64,000 nt of DNA, taken from contig JACQVS010000197.1 of assembly GCA_016209605.1 (NCBI GenBank), positions 1 to 64,000 of the forward strand. Reading direction: 5' to 3'. The translations under genes were made by a program, and so were the position numbers. The notes beneath the pieces were generated by a model. It saw only the letters and a list, made by a program, of their open reading frames with translations. It did no database searches and had not been told where the DNA came from. Shown piece by piece: positions 54,801-63,248 of the stretch; position 1 is the stretch's first letter, and every line of letters starts with the position of its first letter. The DNA comes from Planctomycetota bacterium. Lineage in GTDB: Bacteria > Planctomycetota > UBA8108 > JACQVS01.

Positions 54801-56229
54801 CGGCGACCCGTTCCGCGCCTCCGCCGCGGCGCAGCTCATCGAGTTCCGCAAGAATGACGCGGCGGCGGTCCGCGAGGTCATTGAGCTGATCACTCCGCGC
54901 GCCTCGCCGGAGCTGGGCGCCGGCTTGATCGAGGCGACAAGCCGCAGCGAGGCCAGGGAAGCGGGCGAGGCGCTGCTCGAGGCGTTTCCAATCATGACGC
55001 CGTCCATGCGCCAGGCCGCCATCCGCGTCCTCATCGGCCGAGCCGACTGGACGGAGGTCCTGCTCGCAGGCCTCGAGGATGGCCAGGTGCAGCTCAGCGA
55101 GCTGGCGCTGGACCAGAAGCAAGGCCTGGCGGCCCATCCCGCGAAGGAGATCGCCGAGCGCGCCCGCGCGCTCCTCGCGCGCGGCGGCGGCCTGCCGAAC
55201 GCCGACCGGCAGAAGGTTCTCGACGAGCTGATGCCGCTCGCCCAAAAGACCGGCGATCCAGCCGCCGGCAAGGAGGCGTTCAAGAATTTCTGCGCCAAGT
55301 GCCACACCCACAGCGGCGAGGGGACGAAGATTGGCCCCGACCTGACCGGCATGGCGGTCCATCCCAAGTCGGAGCTCTTGCTCAACGTCATCGACCCCAA
55401 CCGCAGCGTCGAGGGGAATTTCCGCATCTATACGGTGGTGACCCGCAATCAGCGCGTTCTCAACGGCTTGCTGGCCTCCGAGAACAAGTCGGCCATCGAG
55501 CTGTTCGACACCGAGGGGAAAAAATCGGTCATCCTGAGGGAGGACATCAAGCAGCTGGTGGCCTCGACCCTGTCGCTCATGCCGGAGGGCTTCGAGAACC
55601 AGATGTCCCCGGAGAACATCGCCAACCTGCTCGAGTTCTTGACGCAGCGCGGCAAGTACCTGCCGATCCCCCTCAACCGCGTGGCCACCATCTCGAGCAG
55701 CCGGGGAATGTTTTACGATGAAAACTCCCCGGTCGAGCGGCTCATCTTCTCCGACTGGTCGCCCAAGACCGTCGAGGGCGTGCCGTTTTATCTGATCGAC
55801 CCTCAGGACGGCCGCTCCCCCAACGCCATCCTGCTCTACGGCCCCGAGGGGAAGATCCCGCCGCGCATGCCCAGGTCGGTGACCCTGCCCTGCCGCTCGC
55901 CCGCCAAGGCGATCCACATGCTCAGCGGCGTCAGCGGGTGGGGGTACCCGCTGGGCGAGAAGGGCTCGGTGTCGGTCATCGTCCGCCTCCACTACGAGAG
56001 CGGAGGGACCGAGGACCACGAGCTCAAGAACGGCGAGCAGTTCGCCGACTACATCCGCCGCGTCGACGTGCCGCGATCGAAGTTCGCCTTCGCCCTGCGC
56101 GGCCGGCAGATCCGCTACCTGGCGGTCCAGCCCGCTCGCCCTGAGGCCATCGAGAAGATCGAGCTCATCAAGGGCCCCGACCGCACCGCGCCGGTGGTGA
56201 TGGCGGTGACGGTGGAAACGCCGGATTGA
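51871..56229 (+). CDS. ThuA / PVC-type dehydrogenase / HEAT / cytochrome c protein
   Basis: A 1,452-residue secreted protein. GGAG precedes the ATG; a TTG two codons earlier is not needed. After a signal peptide comes a ThuA-like domain (about 25-235: QILFLGDRGHH, KYDGLIIYANIT, FIPLHCASYCFLNS, FYTAWGHDERTWGNPGF). It is followed by the PVC 'membrane-bound dehydrogenase' propeller (about 285-660), HEAT-like repeats (about 690-1110) and a heme domain with CAKCHTHSGEGTKIGPDLTG near 1145. A C-terminal beta-rich domain closes it. Such proteins are linked to sugar or polymer oxidation with electron transfer to a membrane chain. It shares its middle-to-end layout with the giant protein at 17243. Confidence 0.88.
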   Translation: MLRGLAPAFVFSLLTAGSTWGAPSQRLQILFLGDRGHHLPAERFQQLAPVLAARRIDLIYTDQMSDLNPRALEKYDGLIIYANITEISPEQEAALLDYVAGGKGFIPLHCASYCFLNSPKYAELVGAQFQRHGTGVFRTAIASPGHPVMEGFGGFESWDESYVHHRHNDQDRTILEVRADSEGANSEAREPWTWVRAHGKGRIFYTAWGHDERTWGNPGFHNLVERGLRWAVGDDPAAVPPFTDQPEMTPQRTDVRPFEYVDANIPFYPAGERWGVTGDPIKKMQAPLPPAESMKHYVTPAGFEVRLFASEPDLGGKPICMGWDERGRLWVVETYDYPNEQQPEGQGRDRIRICEDADGDGRADKFTVFAEKLSIPTSLTFSRGGAIVHQYPHTLFLVDTDGDDRADERRVLFTGWSAADTHAGPSNLNYGFDNWIYGIVGYSGFEGEAGGEKHSFRTGFYRFKPDGSKLEFLRNTNNNSWGVGFSEEGILFGSTANGNPSEYMPIPNRHYESVRGWSSTVLNGIAGNPRFQPITGKVRQVDYHGRFTSAAGHALYTARAYPREYWNRAAFVCEPTGHLVATFLIQSQGADYRSRNAWNLLASDDEWAAPIMAEVGPDGHVWVIDWYNLIVQHNPTPAGFKTGKGNAYETELRDKKHGRIYRIVYTAAEPDRPFNLAGASPEKLVETLRHENLLWRRHAQRLLVERGRKDVLPALIELASDPSMDDLGLNPGAIHALWTMHGLGALDGAAGAVKAAAAALRHPSAGVRRTAALVLPRTVEAAQTLVASGLLTDMDGQVRLAAFLALAEMPASPLAASALAAALPRAGNPGDRWLVDAATSAAAAHERHFLPAALAGAPGPFEHLPATAQIVRIVSEHYARQAPADSIKELIDALAASAEARLVDAAIGGLARGWPKDKAVPLDEGTEKALLALLAKASPESRGQLVALAMRWGSASMKKHAAEIAASFLETARDEKAGDPFRASAAAQLIEFRKNDAAAVREVIELITPRASPELGAGLIEATSRSEAREAGEALLEAFPIMTPSMRQAAIRVLIGRADWTEVLLAGLEDGQVQLSELALDQKQGLAAHPAKEIAERARALLARGGGLPNADRQKVLDELMPLAQKTGDPAAGKEAFKNFCAKCHTHSGEGTKIGPDLTGMAVHPKSELLLNVIDPNRSVEGNFRIYTVVTRNQRVLNGLLASENKSAIELFDTEGKKSVILREDIKQLVASTLSLMPEGFENQMSPENIANLLEFLTQRGKYLPIPLNRVATISSSRGMFYDENSPVERLIFSDWSPKTVEGVPFYLIDPQDGRSPNAILLYGPEGKIPPRMPRSVTLPCRSPAKAIHMLSGVSGWGYPLGEKGSVSVIVRLHYESGGTEDHELKNGEQFADYIRRVDVPRSKFAFALRGRQIRYLAVQPARPEAIEKIELIKGPDRTAPVVMAVTVETPD

Positions 56230-56232
56230 GGA

Positions 56233-56260
56233 TTGGCCGCCCCGCTCCAGGCGGTATAAT
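56233..56260 (+). promoter_or_regulatory. Sigma-70-type promoter of the phosphatase gene
   Basis: TTGGCC (56233-56238) and a perfect TATAAT (56255-56260) are 16 bases apart. The expected start of transcription, about 56267, rules out the TTG at 56260 as a start codon and supports translation from the TTG at 56281. Confidence 0.55.
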
Positions 56261-56280
56261 TGCAGGCCATTGGGAGTCGT

Positions 56281-57531
56281 TTGCCCGCGTCGTCAAGGGT
56301 TCAGGTTAAAGACAACGTGAGGACAGGTCTTGTCGTTTTTTTCGCGCTGCTCTTGGCAGCTCTGGCCGCCTCGTGCAAGGGCTCCAGCCGGAGCGCCCCG
56401 GTTCCGCCGCCGCCGCCGCCCGCCGGCCCGGCGCAAGTCCGCCGCGGCCCGCAAATCGCCCAGCCGGCGGAAAGCTCGGTGATCATCGCCTGGCTGAGCA
56501 ACCAGCCGGCGGTGGGTTCGGTGGAGTACGTGGAGAGCTTGGGGAACAGCGCGGAGGTGTTCGAAGGCGCGCCGGCGAGCGAGCACGTCATCCGGCTCGC
56601 CGGCTTGAAGGAAAACACCCTCTACCACTACCGCCTGCTGCACGATGGAGTCGTCGCCAGCGAGGGGCACTTCTTCAAGACCGCGCCGGCGGATCCGGCG
56701 GCCCCGCTCCGTTGCGCTGTTTTCGGCGACAGCGGCTCCGGCACGGCGGCGCAGCTCGCCGTCGCCGCTCAGGTCAAGATCTCCGATCCCGACCTGGTGC
56801 TGATCACGGGCGATGTCATCTACAATGTCGGCGCCCCCCACGAGCTGGACCCCGCCTACTTCATACCCTACCGCGAGCTCATCGACCGCATCCCGTTTTA
56901 CCCCTCTCTCGGGAACCACGACGTCGCCACCGCCGGCGGGCAGCCCCTCCTCGACGCGCTTTACCTGCCGCGCAACAATTATACGGAAACCGAGCACTAT
57001 TACTCCTTCGACCGCGGCAGCGTAGCGCACTTCATCGCCCTCGACTCCAATGAAGACACCACCATGGGCCAGCCACAGTGGCTCTGGCTGGACGAAGACC
57101 TGGCCAAGGCGAAGAGCGCGGGGGCCCGGTGGATCTTCGCCTACTTTCACCATCCCCCGTACAGCTCCTCGAGCCATGGGAGCAGCTTGGACAGACGGCG
57201 CAACCTCGGCCCGCTTTTCGACCAGTTCCACGTCGACTTCGTCTTCAACGGCCACGACCACGACTACGAGCGCACCTATCCCCTCGCCGCCGAAGAGGTG
57301 GTGAATGCCGATCAGGAGCCCGATTACACCGATCCGCAGGGCACCGTGTACATCGTCACCGGTGGAGGAGGGCGGGACCTTTATTTCAGCGGCCTGAGCG
57401 ACTTCACCGCCGTTTCGGAATCAGTCCATCATCACCTGCAGGTCGATGTCCGCGCCGACAAGGTGGAAATCACCGCCGTCCGCTCGGATGGCTCGGTGCT
57501 GGACCGGATGTCGGTCGCCAAGACCCATTAA
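56281..57531 (+). CDS. Purple-acid-phosphatase-like lipoprotein
   Basis: A 416-residue calcineurin-type metallophosphoesterase. GGGAG lies four bases before TTG 56281; GTG 56317 is another possible start. The N-terminus has a lipobox-like LAALAASCKGSS, then a fibronectin/PAP-like domain (about 45-135; RGPQIAQPAESSVIIAWLS). The catalytic domain has the five blocks in order: FGDSGSG, GDVIYNVG, GNHDVAT, YFHHPPYSSSSHG and FNGHDHDYER. It releases phosphate from esters in the periplasm or on the cell surface. It stands behind its own promoter and is convergent with the radical SAM gene. Confidence 0.9.
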   Translation: MPASSRVQVKDNVRTGLVVFFALLLAALAASCKGSSRSAPVPPPPPPAGPAQVRRGPQIAQPAESSVIIAWLSNQPAVGSVEYVESLGNSAEVFEGAPASEHVIRLAGLKENTLYHYRLLHDGVVASEGHFFKTAPADPAAPLRCAVFGDSGSGTAAQLAVAAQVKISDPDLVLITGDVIYNVGAPHELDPAYFIPYRELIDRIPFYPSLGNHDVATAGGQPLLDALYLPRNNYTETEHYYSFDRGSVAHFIALDSNEDTTMGQPQWLWLDEDLAKAKSAGARWIFAYFHHPPYSSSSHGSSLDRRRNLGPLFDQFHVDFVFNGHDHDYERTYPLAAEEVVNADQEPDYTDPQGTVYIVTGGGGRDLYFSGLSDFTAVSESVHHHLQVDVRADKVEITAVRSDGSVLDRMSVAKTH

Positions 57532-57553
57532 GTCGACTGAACGACCCCCACGA

Positions 57554-59080
57554 TCAGTAATACACGAAGTTCTTGACGTGATACCGCGTCACCTGGGGTC
57601 CGCTCGCCCCTTCGTCTCCGCGCTGACGCGCTCGGGCACCGAGCCCCGAAGGGGCTTGGTCGCGGGGCGGCCCTCGGAGCGACCCTCCGGGTGCCCGCTC
57701 CTCCGGGCGTCGGAGCTGCGCCGGGCACCGCCCCGCGGCAGCGGGGTGGTCGCGCCCCTCCCTTTCGGGCGGGCGCAGCCGCCGGAGCAGCTCCGCTTCC
57801 TGGGCCTTGAGGTCTTGAGGGCGGAGATGGAGGATGCCTTCTTCTCGGGCGCGCGACTCGTATTCGCTCCCCGGCGTGATCACGAGCGGGCTCAGGAAGA
57901 TGAGGTCCCCCTCGCCCAGCGGCAGTCGGTTCGCCAGCTCGACGGTCTTTTCGACGTGACTCTCCCCGTAGCGATATCCTCCCGCCCCGACCAGGATGAT
58001 GACACCGGCGAAGAGCCCCGCCCGCTTGAGGTCCTCCACGAACCGCTGGACGTTTTCATTGCTCGCCGGCTTCCTCAGGAAGCGGAGCAAATCTTCATCG
58101 CCGCTCTCCACCCCCAGGTAGACCCTGCGCAGCCCCAGCCGCGCCAGCTCCTCGAACTCGCCAGCCTCCTTGTCTCGGACGGTGAAGGCATCCATGAAGG
58201 CGGCGACGCCGCAGAGCTTTTTACTGAACTGGGAGACGGCGGCCGGCCGGCCGCCGGGGGGCGGGGGGAGGCCGAGGAACTCGGGCACCTCTTCGCGCAG
58301 CACCGCGAAGATCTTGAGCAGCGCCGGTTGGGGAACGGCCAGCGCGTTGGCCTCCCCCAGGAAGATCCCTTGACGGAGCGGGAGGGCCTGGCCGAGGAAG
58401 GCCTTGACGCGGCGCACGTGCTCGCGGAACTCCTCCGGCGCCTTCACCCGGTAGCGGCTGCCGCGATAAAGGTTGCAGAAAGTGCAGCTGTTGTAGGCGC
58501 ATCCCTCGGTGGCCTGGAGGATGAGAGCGTGGTACTGGTCCGGGGGCAGGATGCCGAGGGGCCGGTAAGCCTCGAGAAAGCGCCGCGCTTCCCGCTCCAG
58601 GCGGTCGGGATCGTAGGCCGCGGCCCGCTCGAGCAGCTCCCGGGCTCGGGCGGCTTCCCTTTCGCCCGCGCCCCCCTCCCCGGCCCCCTGGGGGGCCGGT
58701 CCGGCCCCTGGAAAGCTCTGGAGGGCCCCCTGGACGGTCCGATGCGCTTCTTGAAAAAGGGCCCGCCGCTGTTCCGGACCTAGAGGGCTCGAGTCGGACA
58801 ACCTTTCGCCGGCCTCCTCCTCGTCCGCCAGCTTTTTCCGGAGCAGGTGGCCATCAAGGCCCCGCAAATAGTGAGTTCCCCGCTCGCCCGCTTCCGGAAC
58901 GAAAGCCCGGCGCAGGCGCCCTTCGAGATCGAAGTGAAAGGCGGCGCCGGCCCCGGTGTAGAGGGCGAAGGTGTAGGGGCGAAGGCCCAGGAGGTAGGAT
59001 CCGGCGGAGCCCTGCCACTCCAGGGTGGCGGCGAAGCCCTTCCCCCCCCGGAGTTCCGAGAAAGCAGCGGGGGTTTCCAT
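57554..59080 (-). CDS. Radical SAM protein with a repeat-disrupted C-terminus
   Basis: About 508 residues from the ATG at 59080 (a GTG at 59101 is possible). The SAM-iron-sulfur motif is EGCAYNSCTFCNLYRGSRYRV near 195-215, with the CX4CX2C spacing found in one radical SAM subgroup, followed by FLGEANALAVP, RRVYLGVESGDEDLL and LVGAGGYRYGESH. The order is as expected. Near the end, after LLRRLRPPE, about 55 residues of Arg/Gly/Pro-rich sequence intervene before the conserved-looking end RYHVKNFVYY. This stretch is encoded by the palindromic repeat at 57633-57754. A poorly conserved N-terminal domain (1-170) precedes the core. Substrate unknown. Confidence 0.82.
   Translation of the reverse strand: METPAAFSELRGGKGFAATLEWQGSAGSYLLGLRPYTFALYTGAGAAFHFDLEGRLRRAFVPEAGERGTHYLRGLDGHLLRKKLADEEEAGERLSDSSPLGPEQRRALFQEAHRTVQGALQSFPGAGPAPQGAGEGGAGEREAARARELLERAAAYDPDRLEREARRFLEAYRPLGILPPDQYHALILQATEGCAYNSCTFCNLYRGSRYRVKAPEEFREHVRRVKAFLGQALPLRQGIFLGEANALAVPQPALLKIFAVLREEVPEFLGLPPPPGGRPAAVSQFSKKLCGVAAFMDAFTVRDKEAGEFEELARLGLRRVYLGVESGDEDLLRFLRKPASNENVQRFVEDLKRAGLFAGVIILVGAGGYRYGESHVEKTVELANRLPLGEGDLIFLSPLVITPGSEYESRAREEGILHLRPQDLKAQEAELLRRLRPPEREGRDHPAAAGRCPAQLRRPEERAPGGSLRGPPRDQAPSGLGARARQRGDEGASGPQVTRYHVKNFVYY
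57633..57754. repeat. Duplicated GC-rich palindromic unit inside a gene
   Basis: Two copies of one design lie 89-90 bases apart: CGGGCACCG, then a CCCC-loop-GGGG hairpin, then TGGTCGCG (57633-57664 and 57722-57754). Hairpin loops differ (GAA versus GCGGCAGC) but the paired bases are kept. Further pairings are CGGGCACC 57633-57640 with GGTGCCCG 57690-57697, and GGTCGC with GCGACC inside it. It is in frame in the radical SAM gene. Confidence 0.7.
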
Positions 59081-59197
59081 GTCCGGAGAGCAGTTTACCA
59101 CCCTTTTCCCAGTGTCTTGTGACCTCAGTCACAGAAGCCCTCCAAGCCTTCCAGTAAAAACCTGCGACAACGTTTTGGTGGGGTCCCACTAGAGGTT

Positions 59198-61126
59198 ATG
59201 GCCCTGGAAAAAGTACAGGTCAATATCCCCGACGATGATTACTGGCGGCGCCAGATCAAGTGCCAGCACGCCTGCCCGGTGGGCACCGACGCGCGCGGTT
59301 ATGTCCGGGCGATCGCCGCCGGCGATTTCGAAAAAGCGTACTGGATCGCCCGCGGCCCCAATCCCCTGGCCAGCATCTGCGGCCGGGTGTGCGGCGCGCC
59401 GTGCGAGGCGGCATGCCGGCGGGGAGCCATTGACCAGGCCATATCGATCCGGGCGCTGAAACGCTTCGTCACCGAAAAGTACGGGCCGGAGTCGTTCAGC
59501 CAGGAAACCTTGAAGCCCATCGAGCTCTTGAAGCGGGTGTTTGGAGCGGGGAGGGGCCGGGAGCGCGACAGCGAGGAGACGGAGAGGCTGGCCTCGCTGT
59601 CCGGTTTTTCAGGCGATTTCAAACTCCCCAATGCCAAAGGAGAGCAGGTGGCGATCATCGGCTCGGGCCCGGCCGGGCTGGCCGCCGCCCACGACCTCGC
59701 GCTCCTGGGCTTTCGGCCCACGGTGTACGAGATGGAGCCGATCCCCGCCGGCATGCTGGCGGTGGGGATCCCGGAGTACCGCCTGCCGCGCGAGCTGATC
59801 CGGGCGGAGGTGGAGGTCATCCGGTCGCTGGGAGTGGAATTCATCTGCAATACCCAAGTCGGCAAGGACATCTCCCTGGCGGAGATCCGCCGCCGGCACC
59901 GCGCGACCATCATTGCCATTGGCGCCAAGCGATCACGAACCCTGCCGCTTCCGGGGGGGGATGGCCCCGGCGTCCTGGGCGGGGTCGAGTTTCTCCGCGA
60001 CGTCGCGCTCCGGAACCGCTCGGCGGCCTCGACCTTGAATCAGCTCGGCAGGCGGATCGTGGTCATCGGCGGCGGCAACGTGGCTTTCGATGTCTCTCGC
60101 ACGGTGATCCGGCAGACGGGATTCGACATCTCCCGCAGCGCCTTGAGGCAGGTGAAAGGCGCGGAGGTGCACATGTGCTGTCTCGAGAGCCTGGAGGAGA
60201 TGCCGGCCGATGACGTCGAGATCCTCGAAGGCCATGAGGAAGGGGTGCGGCTGCACACTTCCCTGGGGCCGGTGGAGGTCGTGCGTGGAACTTCCGGGGC
60301 GATCACCGGCATGAAGTTCAAGCGCTGCCTGAGCGTCTTCGATGAGGAGGGGCGATTCGCCCCCCGGTTCAACGAGCAGGAGATGACCACCATTCCGGCG
60401 GACACGGTCCTCTGGGCCATTGGCCAGCGGGCCGACCTGTCGCTCATCGAGAAGGACTCCGGCATCCGCCTGCTCGAGCGCGGCGGCATCGAGGTCAATC
60501 CGCAGACGCTCCAGACCTCGGCTCCCGACATCTTCCTGGCGGGCGACCTCGCCCATGGCCCGCGCCTCCTCATCGACGCCGTGGCCAGCGGCAAGCGCTG
60601 CGCGCTCAGCGTCTACGGCTACCTTACCGGGAGGAAGCTCGAGCCCCGTTTCAACTCGCTCCATCTCGACTTGAAAGGCTACAAACGCGAGGCCGACTAC
60701 GAAAAACTGGCGCGCACCGCCATTCCGGCGGCCAGCGTCGAAGAGCGCGCCGCCAGCCAGACGGCGCTGGTCGAGCGCGGCTACGACGGGGCGCTGGCCG
60801 TCCGGGAGGCCTGCCGGTGCCTGGACTGCGGCGTCAACACCATTTTCGACTCGGAAAAGTGCATCCTTTGCGGCGGCTGCGCCGATGTGTGCCCGGAGCT
60901 CTGCCTGCGCCTCGTCTCGTGCGACCGCCTGGCGGGCGATCCCGCCCTCGCCGAGCTGCTCCAGGCAAGATCCGGCGGCGCCGACCTCTCCGGGATGTCG
61001 GCGATCGTGAAGGATGAGAACAAGTGCATCCGCTGCGCCCTGTGCGCGGAGCGGTGTCCAGTGGGGGCCATCACCATGGAGCGCTTCTGCTTCAGCAGCG
61101 AGTGGGCGGTCGCCAACCCAACCTGA
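59198..61126 (+). CDS. GltD-like FAD/NAD(P) oxidoreductase with iron-sulfur clusters
   Basis: A 642-residue flavoprotein related to the glutamate synthase small subunit. The N-terminal cluster region has IKCQHACPVGTD and SICGRVCGAPCEAAC. The FAD site is AIIGSGPAGLAAAHD near 150, and the NAD(P) site VVIGGGNVAFDVSR near 288. FLAGDLAHGPRLLIDAVASG closes the flavin fold. The C-terminus adds two ferredoxin-type clusters (KCILCGGCADVCPELC and KCIRCALCAERCPVGAI). With no GltB subunit and with Rieske and cytochrome b genes following at once, it more likely feeds electrons between NAD(P)H and quinone than makes glutamate (inference). Confidence 0.88.
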   Translation: MALEKVQVNIPDDDYWRRQIKCQHACPVGTDARGYVRAIAAGDFEKAYWIARGPNPLASICGRVCGAPCEAACRRGAIDQAISIRALKRFVTEKYGPESFSQETLKPIELLKRVFGAGRGRERDSEETERLASLSGFSGDFKLPNAKGEQVAIIGSGPAGLAAAHDLALLGFRPTVYEMEPIPAGMLAVGIPEYRLPRELIRAEVEVIRSLGVEFICNTQVGKDISLAEIRRRHRATIIAIGAKRSRTLPLPGGDGPGVLGGVEFLRDVALRNRSAASTLNQLGRRIVVIGGGNVAFDVSRTVIRQTGFDISRSALRQVKGAEVHMCCLESLEEMPADDVEILEGHEEGVRLHTSLGPVEVVRGTSGAITGMKFKRCLSVFDEEGRFAPRFNEQEMTTIPADTVLWAIGQRADLSLIEKDSGIRLLERGGIEVNPQTLQTSAPDIFLAGDLAHGPRLLIDAVASGKRCALSVYGYLTGRKLEPRFNSLHLDLKGYKREADYEKLARTAIPAASVEERAASQTALVERGYDGALAVREACRCLDCGVNTIFDSEKCILCGGCADVCPELCLRLVSCDRLAGDPALAELLQARSGGADLSGMSAIVKDENKCIRCALCAERCPVGAITMERFCFSSEWAVANPT

Positions 61127-61141
61127 GGAAAGTGAGAATCC

Positions 61142-61633
61142 ATGGACGAATCCGATGAACTCTTTGCCAGTGAACGATTCCAGCCGCCGCGGACGCGCCG
61201 GGATTTTCTCGGCCTGGCCGCGGCCTGGTCGGCGATCTGCTCTTTCGTCATGGCCCTGATCGGCTCCATGCGCCTGCCCATGCCGTCCGTGTTCCCCGAG
61301 TCCAATTCGAAAGTGAAGCTCGGCCTGCCGAAGAGATTCGACGTGGGATCGAGCACTTTCTTTCCGCAGCATCACCTCTGGCTGTTCCGTTCGGAGCTGG
61401 GATTTTACGCCCTTTCCTCGGTGTGCACGCACCTGGGTTGCATCGCCGAGCGGACGGCCGATGGGAAGTTCAGCTGCCCATGCCACGGCTCGAAGTTCGA
61501 CGAGCGGGGGCGCGTCCAGGGGGGCCCGGCGCCGAGGGGGCTGGTCTGGATCGAGCTGGGGATCTCCCCCGAGGGCCAGCTGGTGGCCGACAAGCTGAAG
61601 GAAGTCCCCGCGGAAACAATTTTCAAAGTTTAA
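61142..61633 (+). CDS. Rieske [2Fe-2S] protein of a cytochrome bc-type complex
   Basis: A 163-residue Rieske protein. A Tat-type anchor ([19 protein letters not shown], about 18-38) is followed by the soluble domain. Cluster ligands are Cys95 and His97 in CTHLGC and Cys112 and His115 in CPCHGS; Cys100 and Cys114 would form the usual disulfide. Length is normal. It moves electrons from quinol at the cytochrome b to the downstream multiheme cytochrome c. It is 15 bases after the flavoprotein and 10 before the cytochrome b gene. Confidence 0.95.
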   Translation: MDESDELFASERFQPPRTRRDFLGLAAAWSAICSFVMALIGSMRLPMPSVFPESNSKVKLGLPKRFDVGSSTFFPQHHLWLFRSELGFYALSSVCTHLGCIAERTADGKFSCPCHGSKFDERGRVQGGPAPRGLVWIELGISPEGQLVADKLKEVPAETIFKV

Positions 61634-61643
61634 GGAGCAGCCC

Positions 61644-63227
61644 ATGGCCGAAACCAGGCCCTCATCTCCGCCCCGGAAACCCAGCCGCCGGATCGGCGAC
61701 CCGGGGGCCATGAAGGATTTCTTCGCCAATCTCCGGTCGGCGCCCCAGGCGTTCCAGGACTCTCTCCTCCGCCATGGCAAGCCGACTTCCGACCGCGCCA
61801 AGTCGCAGGCCATCTTCACCAACTTCTTCCTGCACCTCCTGCCGGTGCGCACGCATCTCCACTCGATCAAGGCGGCGACGACGCTGGGGCTCGGCGTCGC
61901 CACGCTGGTTCTGTTCCTGCTCCTGTGCATCACCGGCATCCTCCTCATGATCTACTACAAGCCCTCCATCGACCAGGCCTACGATTCGATGCTCGACATC
62001 GCCAACGTCGTGCCCACCGGCCGGCTGATCCGCAACGTCCACCGCTGGGCCGCCCACGGCATGGTGGTCTGCGTCATCCTGCACATGGCGCGGGCTTTTT
62101 ACACCGCGGCTTACAAGCGGCCGCGGCAGTTCAACTGGGTGGTGGGGATGGTCCTTTTCGTGCTCACCCTGGGGCTCAGCTTCACGGGATATCTCCTCCC
62201 CTGGGACCAGCTGGCCTTCTGGGCCGTCACCATCGGCGCCAATATCGCCCAGTCGCCGCGCGAGGTGACCGATGCCCTCGGCATCACCTCTTACTTCGAC
62301 CTCGGCGGCCTGCAGAAGGAGCTGCTCCTGGGGGCACACGAGGTCGGTCAGGAGGCGCTGATACGGTTCTACGTGCTCCACGTCATGGTGCTGCCGATCC
62401 TGGCCGCCGTTTTCCTCGGCATCCATTTCTGGAGGATCCGCAAGGACGGCGGCCTGGCGCGGCCGAGCTCCGCCGATGCGCTGCCGCCGCTCCTCCCCGC
62501 TCCCTCCTCCCCAGCGCCCTTGAAGACCTGGGGTTTGATGGGGGTCATGAAAGGGAGGACGGCCGCCGTCAACCTCGAGCTGGCCAACACCATCACCACC
62601 TGGCCCAACGTCATGTACGTGATCGGCGCGGCCACCATGGTGACCACGCTGCTGATGATCGTCCTGGGAACGATTTACGATGCCCCGCTCAAGGAGAGCG
62701 CCAACCCGGCCGTGCCGGAGAATCCAGCCAAGGCGCCGTGGTACTTCCTGGGCCTCCAGGAGCTGGTCTCCTACTCGGCGTTCATGGGCGGCGTCGGCAT
62801 TCCGACCATCGTCATCCTCGGGCTGGCGCTGGTGCCGTACCTCGACCGCGAGAAGGAGGACATCGGCATCTGGTTCAGCGGTAGGAAGGGCCGCCTCGTC
62901 GCCCTCGCCAGCGCCGTCCTCGCCGCCGTCGTGGTGACCGGCCTCTTGTGGTTCACCGTCACCTACGGCTGGCTGAGAAACTGGCCGGCCACCAGCCAGT
63001 TGCCGCAAATCGTCATCACCCTGGTCAATCCCGGAACGGCGCTGGTCCTGTGCTTCGCCCTGTGGTCGATCGCCGTGGTGAAGACCACCAACTCGACCCG
63101 CATGGGCGCCATCGCCCTCTTCACTTGCTTTCTGATCGGCTTCGTGATCCTGACCTACTTCGCGACCGTGCACCGCGGACCCAACTGGCAATTTTACTGG
63201 TCGATGAGCGATTGGCCTGAACACTGA
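61644..63227 (+). CDS. Cytochrome b subunit of a Rieske/cytochrome b complex
   Basis: A 527-residue di-heme cytochrome b with eight or more membrane helices. Heme ligands occur in pairs 13-14 residues apart: VHRWAAHGMVVCVILH in helix B and AHEVGQEALIRFYVLH in helix D. FSFTGYLLPWDQ is the conserved loop after helix C. The C-terminal half carries APWYFLGLQEL in the place of the PEWY quinol-site motif, a variant form also known from other bacterial complexes. A Pro/Ala-rich insert separates the two halves. The N-terminal 60 residues are a hydrophilic extension. AAGGAG precedes the ATG. Confidence 0.93.
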   Translation: MAETRPSSPPRKPSRRIGDPGAMKDFFANLRSAPQAFQDSLLRHGKPTSDRAKSQAIFTNFFLHLLPVRTHLHSIKAATTLGLGVATLVLFLLLCITGILLMIYYKPSIDQAYDSMLDIANVVPTGRLIRNVHRWAAHGMVVCVILHMARAFYTAAYKRPRQFNWVVGMVLFVLTLGLSFTGYLLPWDQLAFWAVTIGANIAQSPREVTDALGITSYFDLGGLQKELLLGAHEVGQEALIRFYVLHVMVLPILAAVFLGIHFWRIRKDGGLARPSSADALPPLLPAPSSPAPLKTWGLMGVMKGRTAAVNLELANTITTWPNVMYVIGAATMVTTLLMIVLGTIYDAPLKESANPAVPENPAKAPWYFLGLQELVSYSAFMGGVGIPTIVILGLALVPYLDREKEDIGIWFSGRKGRLVALASAVLAAVVVTGLLWFTVTYGWLRNWPATSQLPQIVITLVNPGTALVLCFALWSIAVVKTTNSTRMGAIALFTCFLIGFVILTYFATVHRGPNWQFYWSMSDWPEH

Positions 63228-63248
63228 CGACTGCCGAGGTCGAAAATT

